A stretch of DNA of 64,000 nt. It comes from JAJDUF01 sp965214295. Its GTDB lineage: Bacteria; Chloroflexota; UBA11872; UBA12225; JAJDUF01. Under the pieces are notes generated by a model, which was not told where the DNA came from, searched no databases, and saw nothing but the letters and a program-made list of their open reading frames with translations. The stretch covers positions 2,108,001 through 2,172,000 of the forward strand of contig OZ243944.1 in NCBI GenBank assembly GCA_965214295.1. Direction: 5' to 3'. Shown one piece after another: positions 18,731 through 27,073 of the stretch (the first letter of the stretch is position 1; every line of letters starts with the position of its first letter). The position numbers were made by a program, and so were the translations under genes.

Positions 18731-20185
18731 ATGAGTCTACCGCTTGCACCGCGGCTCAACCCCCTCAACACCCTGATCGGGGACATGATCGAGATCACCA
18801 CGCCCCAGGGCTTCGCTTACGCTCAGTTCACCCATGATATTCCGCTGCACGGCCAACTGCTCCGCATCCTGCCCGGGCTGTATGCCACCCGGCTCACCGA
18901 TCTAACCGCCTTGGTACAGCAGCGCGAACGCTACGTCACCTTCTTTCGGCTACGGCCAGCCCTGTATAAGGCCCGCGCCGTCGTGGCCATTGTGGGGACG
19001 TGCGCCATCCCGGCACGCAACCGCCCGGTGCCGCTCTTTCGCTCCCCGGCGCTGGAACCACGGGAGCCTGGCCCGCCCCCCTATTGGACGCTCTGGGATG
19101 GACAGCGGCGCTGGCGGGTAGATCAGTTGACGGCGGAACAGTGGGACCTGCCGGTGGATGGGATGCCCCATACGGAGGTGTTTCTGGATCAGATCGTCAG
19201 CGGCTGGCAGCCCCGCGACTACGATGGCATCCCGGTGGACCGGACGCCCCCGGTAGCCACCGACAGGAGCACGCGGCGGCCCCGCCAGCGCAGGAAGCGC
19301 CGCCTGCCGCGGATCGGGGACGTGGTGGAGATCGCCACCCCCCAGGGGTTTGCCTACGCCCAATTGACCCACGATATCCCGCTGGAGGGGGAGTTGCTCC
19401 GTATCCTGCCGGGACTGTACGCGAGCCGACCGACCGACCTGGCGGCCTTGGTGCAACAGCGCGAACGTTACGTTAGCTTCTATCCGTTGCGTCTGGCCCT
19501 CAGGTCTCACTACGTCACCGTCGTGGGAGGGTGTGAGGTACCAGAAGTGGCTATCGTGGGGCCATTCGCCATCCCGGCACGTAACCGCCCGGTGCCCCTC
19601 TTTCGTGCGATTGGTGGACCCGGCCGGCACCCGGTCACCGGCAAGATCAACTGCTGGTGGCTCTGGGACGAGGAGCGGCGGTGGCGGGTAGAGGGGCTCA
19701 CGGAGAAGCAACGGGACCTGCCGGTCGATGGTACTCCCAGTCATCCGGATTTCATTGACAACATCGTGAGTGGCTGGGCGCCCCGGGACTGGCCGGAGCC
19801 GCGCAAACCGGTGGATCTGAAGGAAGCGCCGGCCGATGAACCGCCAGCGGAGCCAGCGGCACCAGAGCCCCCAGCAGCGGCGCCACCACCACCCATGCGC
19901 CACTTCCTGTATTTCCCCAGTGCGGCCGCTGCTCAACGCGCGGCGCGACAGTTGCGGGCAGCAGGGTACGCGCAGGTAGCGGTGCGGCCCCCGGACAGTG
20001 CGTGCTTCGAAGAAGAGGATCCTCCCCCCGGGACCCGGCCGCTGGATCGGAAGTGGGGGGTGGTCGCCAACGGGGACGTGCCGCCGCCGGGGGTGCCATT
20101 CGGAGACACGCGGGAGCACCTGGAAGCGTTGGCAGAGTCGTTGGGCGGCGAATACGATGGCTGGGAGTTGGCCGTCCGCAACTGA
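18731..20185 (+). CDS. three-domain immunity protein: duplicated Imm26-like + RraB-like
   Basis: A 484-residue relative of the immunity protein at 16597-17469, with AGGAGGAAAC before its ATG. The Imm26-like unit is present twice: residues ~16-165 (IGDMIEITTPQGFAYAQFTH) and ~195-360 (IGDVVEIATPQGFAYAQLTH), each with an RNRPVPLFR segment and a WxLWD motif. A Pro/Ala linker and one RraB-like domain (RHFLYFPSAAAAQRAARQL; LGGEYDGWEL) follow. The duplication is internal and diverged, so it is not an assembly artefact. It follows the second GIY-YIG-like tip by 30 bp and presumably protects against it. Confidence 0.68.
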   Translation: MSLPLAPRLNPLNTLIGDMIEITTPQGFAYAQFTHDIPLHGQLLRILPGLYATRLTDLTALVQQRERYVTFFRLRPALYKARAVVAIVGTCAIPARNRPVPLFRSPALEPREPGPPPYWTLWDGQRRWRVDQLTAEQWDLPVDGMPHTEVFLDQIVSGWQPRDYDGIPVDRTPPVATDRSTRRPRQRRKRRLPRIGDVVEIATPQGFAYAQLTHDIPLEGELLRILPGLYASRPTDLAALVQQRERYVSFYPLRLALRSHYVTVVGGCEVPEVAIVGPFAIPARNRPVPLFRAIGGPGRHPVTGKINCWWLWDEERRWRVEGLTEKQRDLPVDGTPSHPDFIDNIVSGWAPRDWPEPRKPVDLKEAPADEPPAEPAAPEPPAAAPPPPMRHFLYFPSAAAAQRAARQLRAAGYAQVAVRPPDSACFEEEDPPPGTRPLDRKWGVVANGDVPPPGVPFGDTREHLEALAESLGGEYDGWELAVRN

Positions 20186-20251
20186 CCGCGGCTGGCACCA
20201 TCACTACTCCTGGGAGCCGGAGTTGGAGAGCACCTTTGCAACTGAATACGC

Positions 20252-21239
20252 CGGGCGCTGACGGCAGCGGAGGTGGCGGCGCGGTATGCGGCCGGGCGCG
20301 GGGCGTCTGGCGCGGCGGAGCCGGACCTGGTGGCGGGCTGGCACTTCGACGAGGGCCACGGCACGACGGCCGCGGACTACAGCGGGAACGGGCACACGCT
20401 GACGCTGGCTGGCGGGCCACGCTGGGTCAGCGGCCACGTCGCCAGCCCCCAGGGCACGGCGCTGGCCTTCGATGGGGTGGACGACACGGCGACGGTCCCG
20501 CTGGACCTGAGCGACACCGACACACTAACCTTCGACTTCTGGCTCCATCGCCCGAGCATTGAGGGCACGGCCGGGAGGATCTTCTCCTTTAAGGCGGGTT
20601 ACAAGTGGTTGTATGTGCGGGTGGAGTCGTCGCAGCGGCTCCTGGTCAACCTGATCAACTACACCCTGGGCGAGGCACGGTTCCGGCTCTGGTACGACAA
20701 CGTGCTTACCGACGCCTGGCAGCATGTGGTCATCGTCGTGGAGCGGGGCAGCCCGACGACCGTCACGACCTACCATAACGGTGTCCGGCTCACGCCGACC
20801 GGGCAGGATCGTAGTGAGGCCCAGTTGGGCCTATTTGGCGCGGGCACGCTCTGGGTGATGAGCTCGCAGGGCACCGGCGAGTTCACTGGCGGGGAGCTAG
20901 ACGAGCTGCGGATTTACCAACGGGCGCTGACGGCAGCGGAAGTGGCGGCGCGGTATTCGGCGGGCCGGGGGCAGTATGGCTTCCCGGAGCCGGCCCTGCT
21001 GGCGGGCTGGCACTTCGACGAGGGCCGGGGCAGCAGCGCCTACGACTACAGTGGCAACGGCCACACGCTGACGCTGGCCGGCGGGCCAAGTTGGGCCAGT
21101 GGCCACGTGGCCGCGCCGCCGGTCCACTACCTCCACCAGGATCACCTGGGCACGACCAGCCTGGTGACGATGGCGGCAGGCGCCTGGGCCGGGGCCAGCT
21201 TCCACGCCCCGTTCGGCGCCCCCTGGCACGCGGCCGGCA
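20252..21239 (+). repeat. 988-bp perfect direct repeat, copy 2 (orphan module)
   Basis: Identical to 13097-14084. The left edge coincides with a junction following AACTGAATACGC after the immunity gene, so the duplicated block appears to begin exactly at an orphan-module boundary. Confidence 0.92.
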
Positions 21240-21824
21240 GCCTGAGCACGGACCGGCGCTATACCGGGCAGCGGTCGTTCGAGCGCGGCCTAGGCAGCCT
21301 GTATCACTACCAAGCGCGCTGGTACACGCCGGTGCTGGGCCGCTTCCTCTCGCCCGACCCCATTGCCCCCGATCCTGTTAACCCCCAGGACCTCAATCGC
21401 TACACCTACGTCCGTAACAACCCGCTCAAATACACCGATCCGAGCGGCCTCCGTTCTGCGGAGCCGGGCTACTTCCGCAACTCGGCCGGGGAGCTGTGGG
21501 CGGGCGTCTGGGTCGACAGGCAGTTCCAAGGCCGCCGCCAAGTGTCCGGCCCCCGCGACCTGCACCGGGTCGGGAGCAGTCGCTGGGCCGCCCCCTTGCC
21601 ACGTCCCCGTCGGTACTCCCTATGGGATGGTGTCCGTGCCGGGCTGGGGCGAGCCAGGCGGCGGGCCGGATGGAGGCGTGCGCGCGGCCCGCAATGTCTC
21701 GAAGCGCGTCGCACGTGTGATGGACTGGGAAGATTTTAGAAAGGGATTTATCGGTCTAACTTGGGGGACTATGTACCAAGCTAACAAACTTATGGGTTTC
21801 TTTTCAGTACGTGCTAAATACTGA
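20273..21824 (+). pseudogene. third orphan RHS module, toxin tip frameshifted
   Basis: The longest orphan. It carries a LamG tail, a complete LamG domain and the RHS core (identical to the main gene until 21239), then its own variant ending GRFLSPDPIAPDPV and YTDPSG. After GELWAGVWVDRQFQGRRQ and RVGSSRW, the reading frame of the first ORF degrades into Arg-rich nonsense and stops at 21739. An alternative frame continues as GWGEPGGGPDGG, KRVARVMDWEDFRKGFIGLTWGTMY to 21824. The tip is therefore frameshifted and probably shortened, and its toxin type cannot be assigned. Confidence 0.72.
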
Positions 21825-21872
21825 TATGTTCCGAATACGCTGTTTCATAGGGCGCTATAGTCGGACCCTCGC

Positions 21873-22133
21873 GTGTTTCTCCCGGTTACTCATGGCCAGA
21901 TCGTAAACCAAATCGAAGCATTGTCTTTAGCTGGGGGAAACTTCGAGGTGGATACCATAGCACAGCGGGCTGTGGAGATCTTGAGTCTGGAACTCGCGGG
22001 CAGTGGCTCAGGCAAGCCCCATGGCATCAGATGCCTGGCAGGCCTTGTGAAGAGCACGCTGGGTAAATTCCTGACCGCCATAGATGTGCTGAGAGCCATA
22101 GATTTCCTCAAGCAATTGCTTCCTGGGGGCTGA
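21873..22133 (+). CDS. hypothetical small helical protein, possible immunity gene
   Basis: An 86-residue frame from a GTG (FLPVTHGQIVNQIEALSLAG; AQRAVEILSLELAGSGSGKP; LGKFLTAIDVLRAIDFLKQLL). Composition is protein-like and helical, and its lower GC matches the neighbouring toxin tip. Its position, first after the broken third RHS module, is where an immunity gene would be expected. The start is uncertain and no ribosome site is obvious. Confidence 0.4.
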   Translation: MFLPVTHGQIVNQIEALSLAGGNFEVDTIAQRAVEILSLELAGSGSGKPHGIRCLAGLVKSTLGKFLTAIDVLRAIDFLKQLLPGG

Positions 22134-22327
22134 CCCCGGCCCCAAGGCTTTAGCGCTCGGACAACCGCCGGGCCAGTCACCAAGGGAGCGGTCGTCGAGT
22201 TCCTGTCATGTCAGACCCGGCAGGGCAGGACAGGGAGCGGGAAAACGGGGGGCAGTCGTAGGTAAGGGCTTGGTGAGGTTAAACAGGGGAATGACTGGAT
22301 GCCGCTCACATACCGAGCATAGCGGCA

Positions 22328-22370
22328 GGCTGAACCTCAGCGAGAAGGTTCTTGATTTCGTCCAGTTTGG
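22328..22370 (+). other. attachment-like repeat abutting tRNA-Glu 3' end
   Basis: A ~43-bp sequence containing CTGAACCTCAGCG, GTTCTTGATTTCGTCCAG and TTTGG ends exactly at the tRNA-Glu 3' end. Near-identical copies abut tRNA-Ala (54876-54919) and tRNA-Ile (59602-59644). Its core (encoding VLDFVQ in the + direction) also matches the 3' end of two serine-recombinase fragments. It looks like an att-site half or recombinase 3' remnant left at a tRNA integration site. Confidence 0.6.
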
Positions 22371-22444
22371 TAGGGCGTACGGGATTCGAACCCGTGATCT
22401 TCACCTTGAAAGGGTGATGAGTTAGTCCACTACTCCAACGCCCC
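22371..22444 (-). tRNA. tRNA-Glu(UUC)
   Basis: The minus strand folds as a cloverleaf. The acceptor starts GGGGCGT and closes with ACGCCCT (one G-U pair). The D-arm contains GAGTAGTGGACTAACTC. The anticodon stem TCACC/GGTGA holds loop CTTTCAA with anticodon TTC. The T-arm is ACGGG TTCGAAT CCCGT and the discriminator is A. The encoded 3' end reads CC and AA, not CCA. Confidence 0.93.
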
Positions 22445-22547
22445 GCTATCCGATTTACAGCAGACCACTCTACCAAGTGTACCACGCGCCGCCCCCGATA
22501 GTGGTGTAATGTGCCCAACCTACCCACTTTCCGTGTCCTCCACCTCC

Positions 22548-24778
22548 GGTCTATCCCCGCGTGGGCGGGGGAACCACTTACCCGCCATGCGGGTTCTCCA
22601 GTGCCCACGGTCTATCCCCGCGTGGGCGGGGGAACCTTCTCCACCTGACTTCAGCAACACCCACTCAGCGGTCTATCCCCGCGTGGGCGGGGGAACCAAT
22701 CCAGCCTTCTGCATGCGGCGGGGGTCTGACGGTCTATCCCCGCGTGGGCGGGGGAACCGGCATCAGAGACTCCTCGTCCCGCGGCGGGCTTGGTCTATCC
22801 CCGCGTGGGCGGGGGAACCCGATACTCCGTCCCATACGTATACCACCCGACCGGTCTATCCCCGCGTGGGCGGGGGAACCGGGCCCTGAGGATATCCCCC
22901 CGCCGCCCCAGGAGGTCTATCCCCGCGTGGGCGGGGGAACCAGCCGTGGCTGGCCATCATATGAATGGCCAATGGGTCTATCCCCGCGTGGGCGGGGGAA
23001 CCAAAATGGGCGGCGCCTGCGCCTCCGACTGGTGCGGTCTATCCCCGCGTGGGCGGGGGAACCAATGCACTCGGGCGCCATGGCATCCTCGACGAGGGTC
23101 TATCCCCGCGTGGGCGGGGGAACCTGCGTCGAGGGTGGGAATGGGAAATCGCTCATAGGTCTATCCCCGCGTGGGCGGGGGAACCCAATGGCATGCCGCT
23201 AGCCTCCTAGCTAGTAGGGGTCTATCCCCGCGTGGGCGGGGGAACCGCAGACGTGGTCGCAGAGGTCGCCGATATTAGAGGTCTATCCCCGCGTGGGCGG
23301 GGGAACCCTACGGGCTGCCGATGCGCGCACCGCTCGGCCCGGTCTATCCCCGCGTGGGCGGGGGAACCAATGCACTCGGGCGCCATGGCATCCTCGACGA
23401 GGGTCTATCCCCGCGTGGGCGGGGGAACCAGCTTCAGGGATGCCATCATTTAGGATTCGCAGGGTCTATCCCCGCGTGGGCGGGGGAACCAATCCGGCAT
23501 CCTGCATCCTGCGGGGGTCACTCGGTCTATCCCCGCGTGGGCGGGGGAACCCGGTCGATGGTCTGTCCGATAGCGCTCACAACGGGTCTATCCCCGCGTG
23601 GGCGGGGGAACCAGATCGGGCGGTGCCGCTAGCGGCGGTGGTGCCGGTCTATCCCCGCGTGGGCGGGGGAACCCTCAGGGGCGGTGTCGGCTGCCGCTAG
23701 CGTCGGGGTCTATCCCCGCGTGGGCGGGGGAACCTGACTCGAGCGATTGGGTGGAGCTTGACCCAGAGGTCTATCCCCGCGTGGGCGGGGGAACCGCTCC
23801 AATCGTGTTTTGGGTACACCAGGACGAGGGTCTATCCCCGCGTGGGCGGGGGAACCAGCGCTAGCTGGCGGCGCCTGTGCGTCCGGCACGGTCTATCCCC
23901 GCGTGGGCGGGGGAACCTGGTGCCGTCCGCAAAGATATTGGCCTCGGCAGGGTCTATCCCCGCGTGGGCGGGGGAACCCTGGACGGACAGCGCCTTGGGC
24001 TTCATGGCCGGGGTCTATCCCCGCGTGGGCGGGGGAACCCCGGTGGCATAGGGAGAACTACCCGTCCACAAAGGTCTATCCCCGCGTGGGCGGGGGAACC
24101 TGGCAGGCGTTTGATGATGGCAATCCCAACTCAGGTCTATCCCCGCGTGGGCGGGGGAACCCCCAGCGTCGGGGGGGTTGGGTTTTTTGCCACCGGTCTA
24201 TCCCCGCGTGGGCGGGGGAACCCGAATCCTAAATGACGGCATCCCCGAGGCGCAGGGTCTATCCCCGCGTGGGCGGGGGAACCCGAAGAAGCAAGATCTG
24301 CCCAGAGTGCCGTCGAGGTCTATCCCCGCGTGGGCGGGGGAACCCTATAGTAGACACTCCGGATGGCCCGCGGGAGCGGTCTATCCCCGCGTGGGCGGGG
24401 GAACCGGATGCTGGGGGGTATCATGGTGACTCGAGTGAGGTCTATCCCCGCGTGGGCGGGGGAACCGGGTATCATGGTGACTCGAGTGATTGGGTGGAGG
24501 GTCTATCCCCGCGTGGGCGGGGGAACCCATCACCAAGAACCGCCGCGTGGACGTGCCGTCCGTCGTCGGTCTATCCCCGCGTGGGCGGGGGAACCGCTAT
24601 CCCTGGTCTCGTGAGCTTCATGTCCGGCGGTCTATCCCCGCGTGGGCGGGGGAACCTAGAAAGGAGGTCCTATGCCGTACAGCATCCGCGGTCTATCCCC
24701 GCGTGGGCGGGGGAACCCGAAGGACCAAGATCTGCGAAGAGTGCCGTCGAGGTCTATCCCCGCGTGGGCGGGGGAACC
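22548..24778 (-). CRISPR. type I-E CRISPR array, 37 repeats / 36 spacers
   Basis: Thirty-seven repeats of 28 bp (plus-strand form begins GGTCTATCCCCGCG and ends GGCGGGGGAACC). I saw no repeat variants. Thirty-five spacers are 33 bp; spacer 33 (24528-24567) is 40 bp. The crRNA-sense strand is minus: the reverse complement contains the CCCCGC/GCGGGG hairpin and ends GGGGATAGACC, like the E. coli ATAAACCG handle. Transcription therefore runs from the cas2 side, and high-coordinate spacers are newest. Spacers 9 and 14 are identical; 20, 31 and 32 overlap one target; 29/36 and 3/16 are homologous pairs. Spacers are numbered here by increasing coordinate. Confidence 0.98.
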
Positions 24779-24865
24779 CCTACAAGTGTGCAGTAGAATA
24801 CTGCTTCTCGTAGGGTGCCTCTGGGATATTGCTCGCCGATTCCCACAGCCGCCACATGCAAGAGG
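24779..24865 (-). promoter_or_regulatory. CRISPR leader with nested palindrome
   Basis: The 87 bp between the cas2 stop and the first-transcribed repeat. Directly against the repeat lie nested inverted repeats: CCTAC (24779-24783) with GTAGG (24810-24814), and inside them GCAGTA (24790-24795) with TACTGC (24799-24804). The location suits an integration anchoring element read by Cas1-Cas2 or a host factor. No clear promoter hexamers are visible, so pre-crRNA transcription may start here weakly or read through from the cas operon. Confidence 0.6.
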
Positions 24866-25153
24866 CTAATGGTGCTTCACCAAGTATACACCGTCGGCAT
24901 CTACAATCTCTTTGGGCGCGGCACCAAGGGTCCGTATCTGCTGCTCACCCACCGCTGCTGGGTCCCGCCACGTCATCACTATCGCGCCTTGTTGCAGCTC
25001 CCTATGCCACTGCGCCAGCACCTCCCAAACCCGCTCCCGGATACCCTGCGTCATCTGTGGCGAGGTGTATACCCCAGGCGCAATCTCCAACATCGCCGAC
25101 GCCAGAAACCCCCGATACCGCGCCTCGACGTTAACCGTCACTACTACGGTCAT
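24866..25153 (-). CDS. cas2: CRISPR-associated endonuclease Cas2, type I-E
   Basis: A 95-residue Cas2e-type protein (MTVVVTVNVEARYRGFLASA; EIAPGVYTSP; RERVWEVL; GAIVMTWRDP). Cas2e serves as the dimeric bridge between two Cas1 dimers in the spacer-integration complex. The start lies 23 bp inside the cas1 3' end, so the two are translationally coupled. The CRISPR leader begins directly after its stop codon. Confidence 0.95.
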   Translation of the reverse strand: MTVVVTVNVEARYRGFLASAMLEIAPGVYTSPQMTQGIRERVWEVLAQWHRELQQGAIVMTWRDPAAVGEQQIRTLGAAPKEIVDADGVYLVKHH

Positions 25154-26129
25154 ACCCTATCTCACTCACCGGTGCCGGCTGACGTTGCTGCCGCTGCGCG
25201 GGGGGAGCAACGTCCTCGAACAGCATTTTGATGCGGTCGATCATTTTGGGGATGACCCCCTCGGTCCGGAGCAGCTTCCCCGTGGTTCGCCGGGCGTGCC
25301 GCTCGATATCGAGCTTCGAGTTGGCTGTGACCTCTCGTGCTGCGGTGAACGCGGCGGGCAGCAGAATTGTATCGCGGAACAGGTCGGCAATGTCCAAGGC
25401 GAACGCGTCGCCGCTGTGCTCGTGAATGAAGCCCAGCTGCGGAATGGCGCCGACGGCGGTGACTGCAATCACTGCCGCCGAGGTGACCGCGACCGACGCA
25501 TGGTTGATGGCCTGATTCGGCAGATCTGCCGCGAGCGGGTTGGCCCGGTCGTAACGCCGTCCCCGCCAGGTGATGCCATAGTGTTGGGCGAGGTTCTTGT
25601 ACGTCCGCCGCGCACGGGCGCCCTCCATCCCACGCAAGACATCGAGGCTCTGGTGCGGGAGCACCTCACCCAAGCGCAGGGCGTACATCTTGCGGGCAAT
25701 GGTAATCCGGCTGCCCTCCGGGTCGCCCCAGGCCCACATCTGCCGGCGGGCAATTTCGGAGGTGTCCGGCAGCAGGGGCGGCGCCGTGTAACACCGCACC
25801 CCGTCCGTCCCTACCGCGACGAGCGCGGTCCCGTGGCGCGCCAGCAGGCGCAGCGCGTCGTGGCTGACCGTGGAGCCTGGCCCGAGGAGGATCATCGAAA
25901 GGGACTGGAAGGGGATGCCGTACTCGCCGCGGTCGAGGGCGCTGTCCCGCTCAGGCCCGGCCTGGCGCTCGAAACGCAAGGTGCCGTCTCGGACGGTCAG
26001 CGCCCCACGACTCAGCCACAGCAGCCCATGACGATCTGCGTGGGGGATCCGGGCCGTCTCCAGCCCCAGCCGGCCCCGTAGTAGGGGGGTGCCCCCGGCT
26101 GCGGCAGCAAGGCGGTCACGCGGTAGCAT
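25131..26129 (-). CDS. cas1: CRISPR-associated integrase Cas1, type I-E
   Basis: A 332-residue Cas1e. The metal-binding triad is intact and spaced exactly as in E. coli: Glu169 (RGMEGARARRTY), His236 (GFIHEHSG) and Asp249 (LDIADLFRD), with intervals of 67 and 13. With Cas2 it captures prespacers and integrates them at the leader-repeat junction. It is preceded by a 143-bp gap holding CRISPR-repeat-like hairpins, which separates the adaptation genes from the interference genes of the same strand. The C-terminal ~25 residues (PPAQRQQRQPAPVSE) are a disordered-looking tail. Confidence 0.97.
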   Translation of the reverse strand: MLPRDRLAAAAGGTPLLRGRLGLETARIPHADRHGLLWLSRGALTVRDGTLRFERQAGPERDSALDRGEYGIPFQSLSMILLGPGSTVSHDALRLLARHGTALVAVGTDGVRCYTAPPLLPDTSEIARRQMWAWGDPEGSRITIARKMYALRLGEVLPHQSLDVLRGMEGARARRTYKNLAQHYGITWRGRRYDRANPLAADLPNQAINHASVAVTSAAVIAVTAVGAIPQLGFIHEHSGDAFALDIADLFRDTILLPAAFTAAREVTANSKLDIERHARRTTGKLLRTEGVIPKMIDRIKMLFEDVAPPAQRQQRQPAPVSEIGYDRSSDG

Positions 26130-26139
26130 ACGTCACCTC

Positions 26140-26205
26140 GGTCTCTCCCCTTATACGTTGGGGGAAATATACCGTCAGGTCTCTCCCCACGTGGGCGGGG
26201 GAACC
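26140..26205 (-). repeat. two solitary CRISPR-repeat-like hairpins between cas6e and cas1
   Basis: 26178-26205 matches the array repeat at 26 of 28 positions (differences at positions 6 and 12). A more degenerate copy starts at 26140 (GGTCTCTCCCC, altered loop, GGGGGAA). Their starts are 38 bp apart, so no normal spacer lies between them. Both have the array's orientation, so the crRNA-sense hairpins lie in the cas mRNA between cas6e and cas1. They could be Cas6e cleavage sites or the residue of a collapsed mini-array. Confidence 0.8.
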
Positions 26206-26272
26206 CGCTCCCCACGACTGCCTAGAAAATCTCTTCGGTTGTTAAGGTGCGGCAAACGGCGGCGGCGCGCGC

Positions 26273-27073
26273 TCATGGGCCGGTTGGACGGCGCGGCGGC
26301 CGGAGCAGCAACATGCCGTAGCCGTAGGCCCGGTGCCGGCCGATCCCGTGCGCCACTAGGGCCGTGAAGCCCTCGGCATCGGTGATGGTGAGGGTCCCTT
26401 GCAGCACCGCATGTGGCCCTTCCGTCGCGCGGGCGCGGCGCTTCCGCACCGTCCGCACCCTTTGGAAAGATTGCAACCGCGTCGCCGCCTTGTCCAGTTC
26501 CGCACCGCCGCGCCGCGCCAGCTGCTCGGCCAGCCAGTCGGTGTAGACCGCTTCCCGACTGCGCTTCATCTCGCCCCGTGGGTGCTGTTCCGCCTCCCAC
26601 TGCCACACGTCGGTTTCTGCACCGGGCCGCCGGTCACCGCCGCGCGTGGCCAGGCGGCGTTTGACGGGGCGGACGATGGGACGGATGAGCACCTCGAACC
26701 CGAGCCGCTGCCCTGGTTTCCAGGACGTCGGCATCGGCTTGCTCTCCAAGCAGGTGGTGGGAAGCACGCCGCTCTGGAGCGGATCGGCGTAGGTCGCCGC
26801 GGCGTCCCGCAGCGCCGCGGCATCGGCAGCCGCGTAGCCGTAGAGGAAACCGCGCCGCCGCCGACCCCGTTCAGGCCGGGGCAGCACCACGCGGAACGGC
26901 TTGGGCGCCAAGTCGCAGCCGAATAGCTCACTCAAGAGACAATGCATTGCATAGCCGGCATCGAACGTGTTCCGGGCAATCAGGCCCTTATCGCCGGCCC
27001 AGCGGTGGAAGGCGTTGACATCGAGGTCAGCCCGGATCATGTGCAGCGATGGCGCAACGGCGGCGGTGCTCAT
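26273..27073 (-). CDS. cas6e: crRNA endoribonuclease Cas6e (Cse3/CasE)
   Basis: Cuts pre-crRNA 3' of the repeat hairpin and stays bound to the crRNA 3' stem in Cascade. The ATG chosen (MSTAAVAPSLHMIRADLD) overlaps the cas5e stop by 4 bp; the frame is open further upstream, but that extension is Arg-rich shadow of cas5e. Family features include the N-terminal RRM-like start with conserved H/W (NAFHRWAG), LLSELFG, FEVLIRPIVR, and the C-terminal glycine-rich loop in GIGRHRAYGYGMLLLRP. Length (266) is normal. The tail RPPRRPTGP is basic. Confidence 0.93.
   Translation of the reverse strand: MSTAAVAPSLHMIRADLDVNAFHRWAGDKGLIARNTFDAGYAMHCLLSELFGCDLAPKPFRVVLPRPERGRRRRGFLYGYAAADAAALRDAAATYADPLQSGVLPTTCLESKPMPTSWKPGQRLGFEVLIRPIVRPVKRRLATRGGDRRPGAETDVWQWEAEQHPRGEMKRSREAVYTDWLAEQLARRGGAELDKAATRLQSFQRVRTVRKRRARATEGPHAVLQGTLTITDAEGFTALVAHGIGRHRAYGYGMLLLRPPRRPTGP

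Noticed and set aside
22445..22547. Low-coordinate flank of the array as the CRISPR leader
   Set aside because: The repeat's handle-like end (ATAGACC) shows crRNA sense is the minus strand, and cas2 lies at the other end, so the leader should be at 24779-24865.
22509..24869. Long plus-strand ORFs reading ISIPAWAGEP / GLSPRGRGN repeats
   Set aside because: They are translations of the CRISPR repeats; the 61-bp period only rotates frames, and they are not genes.
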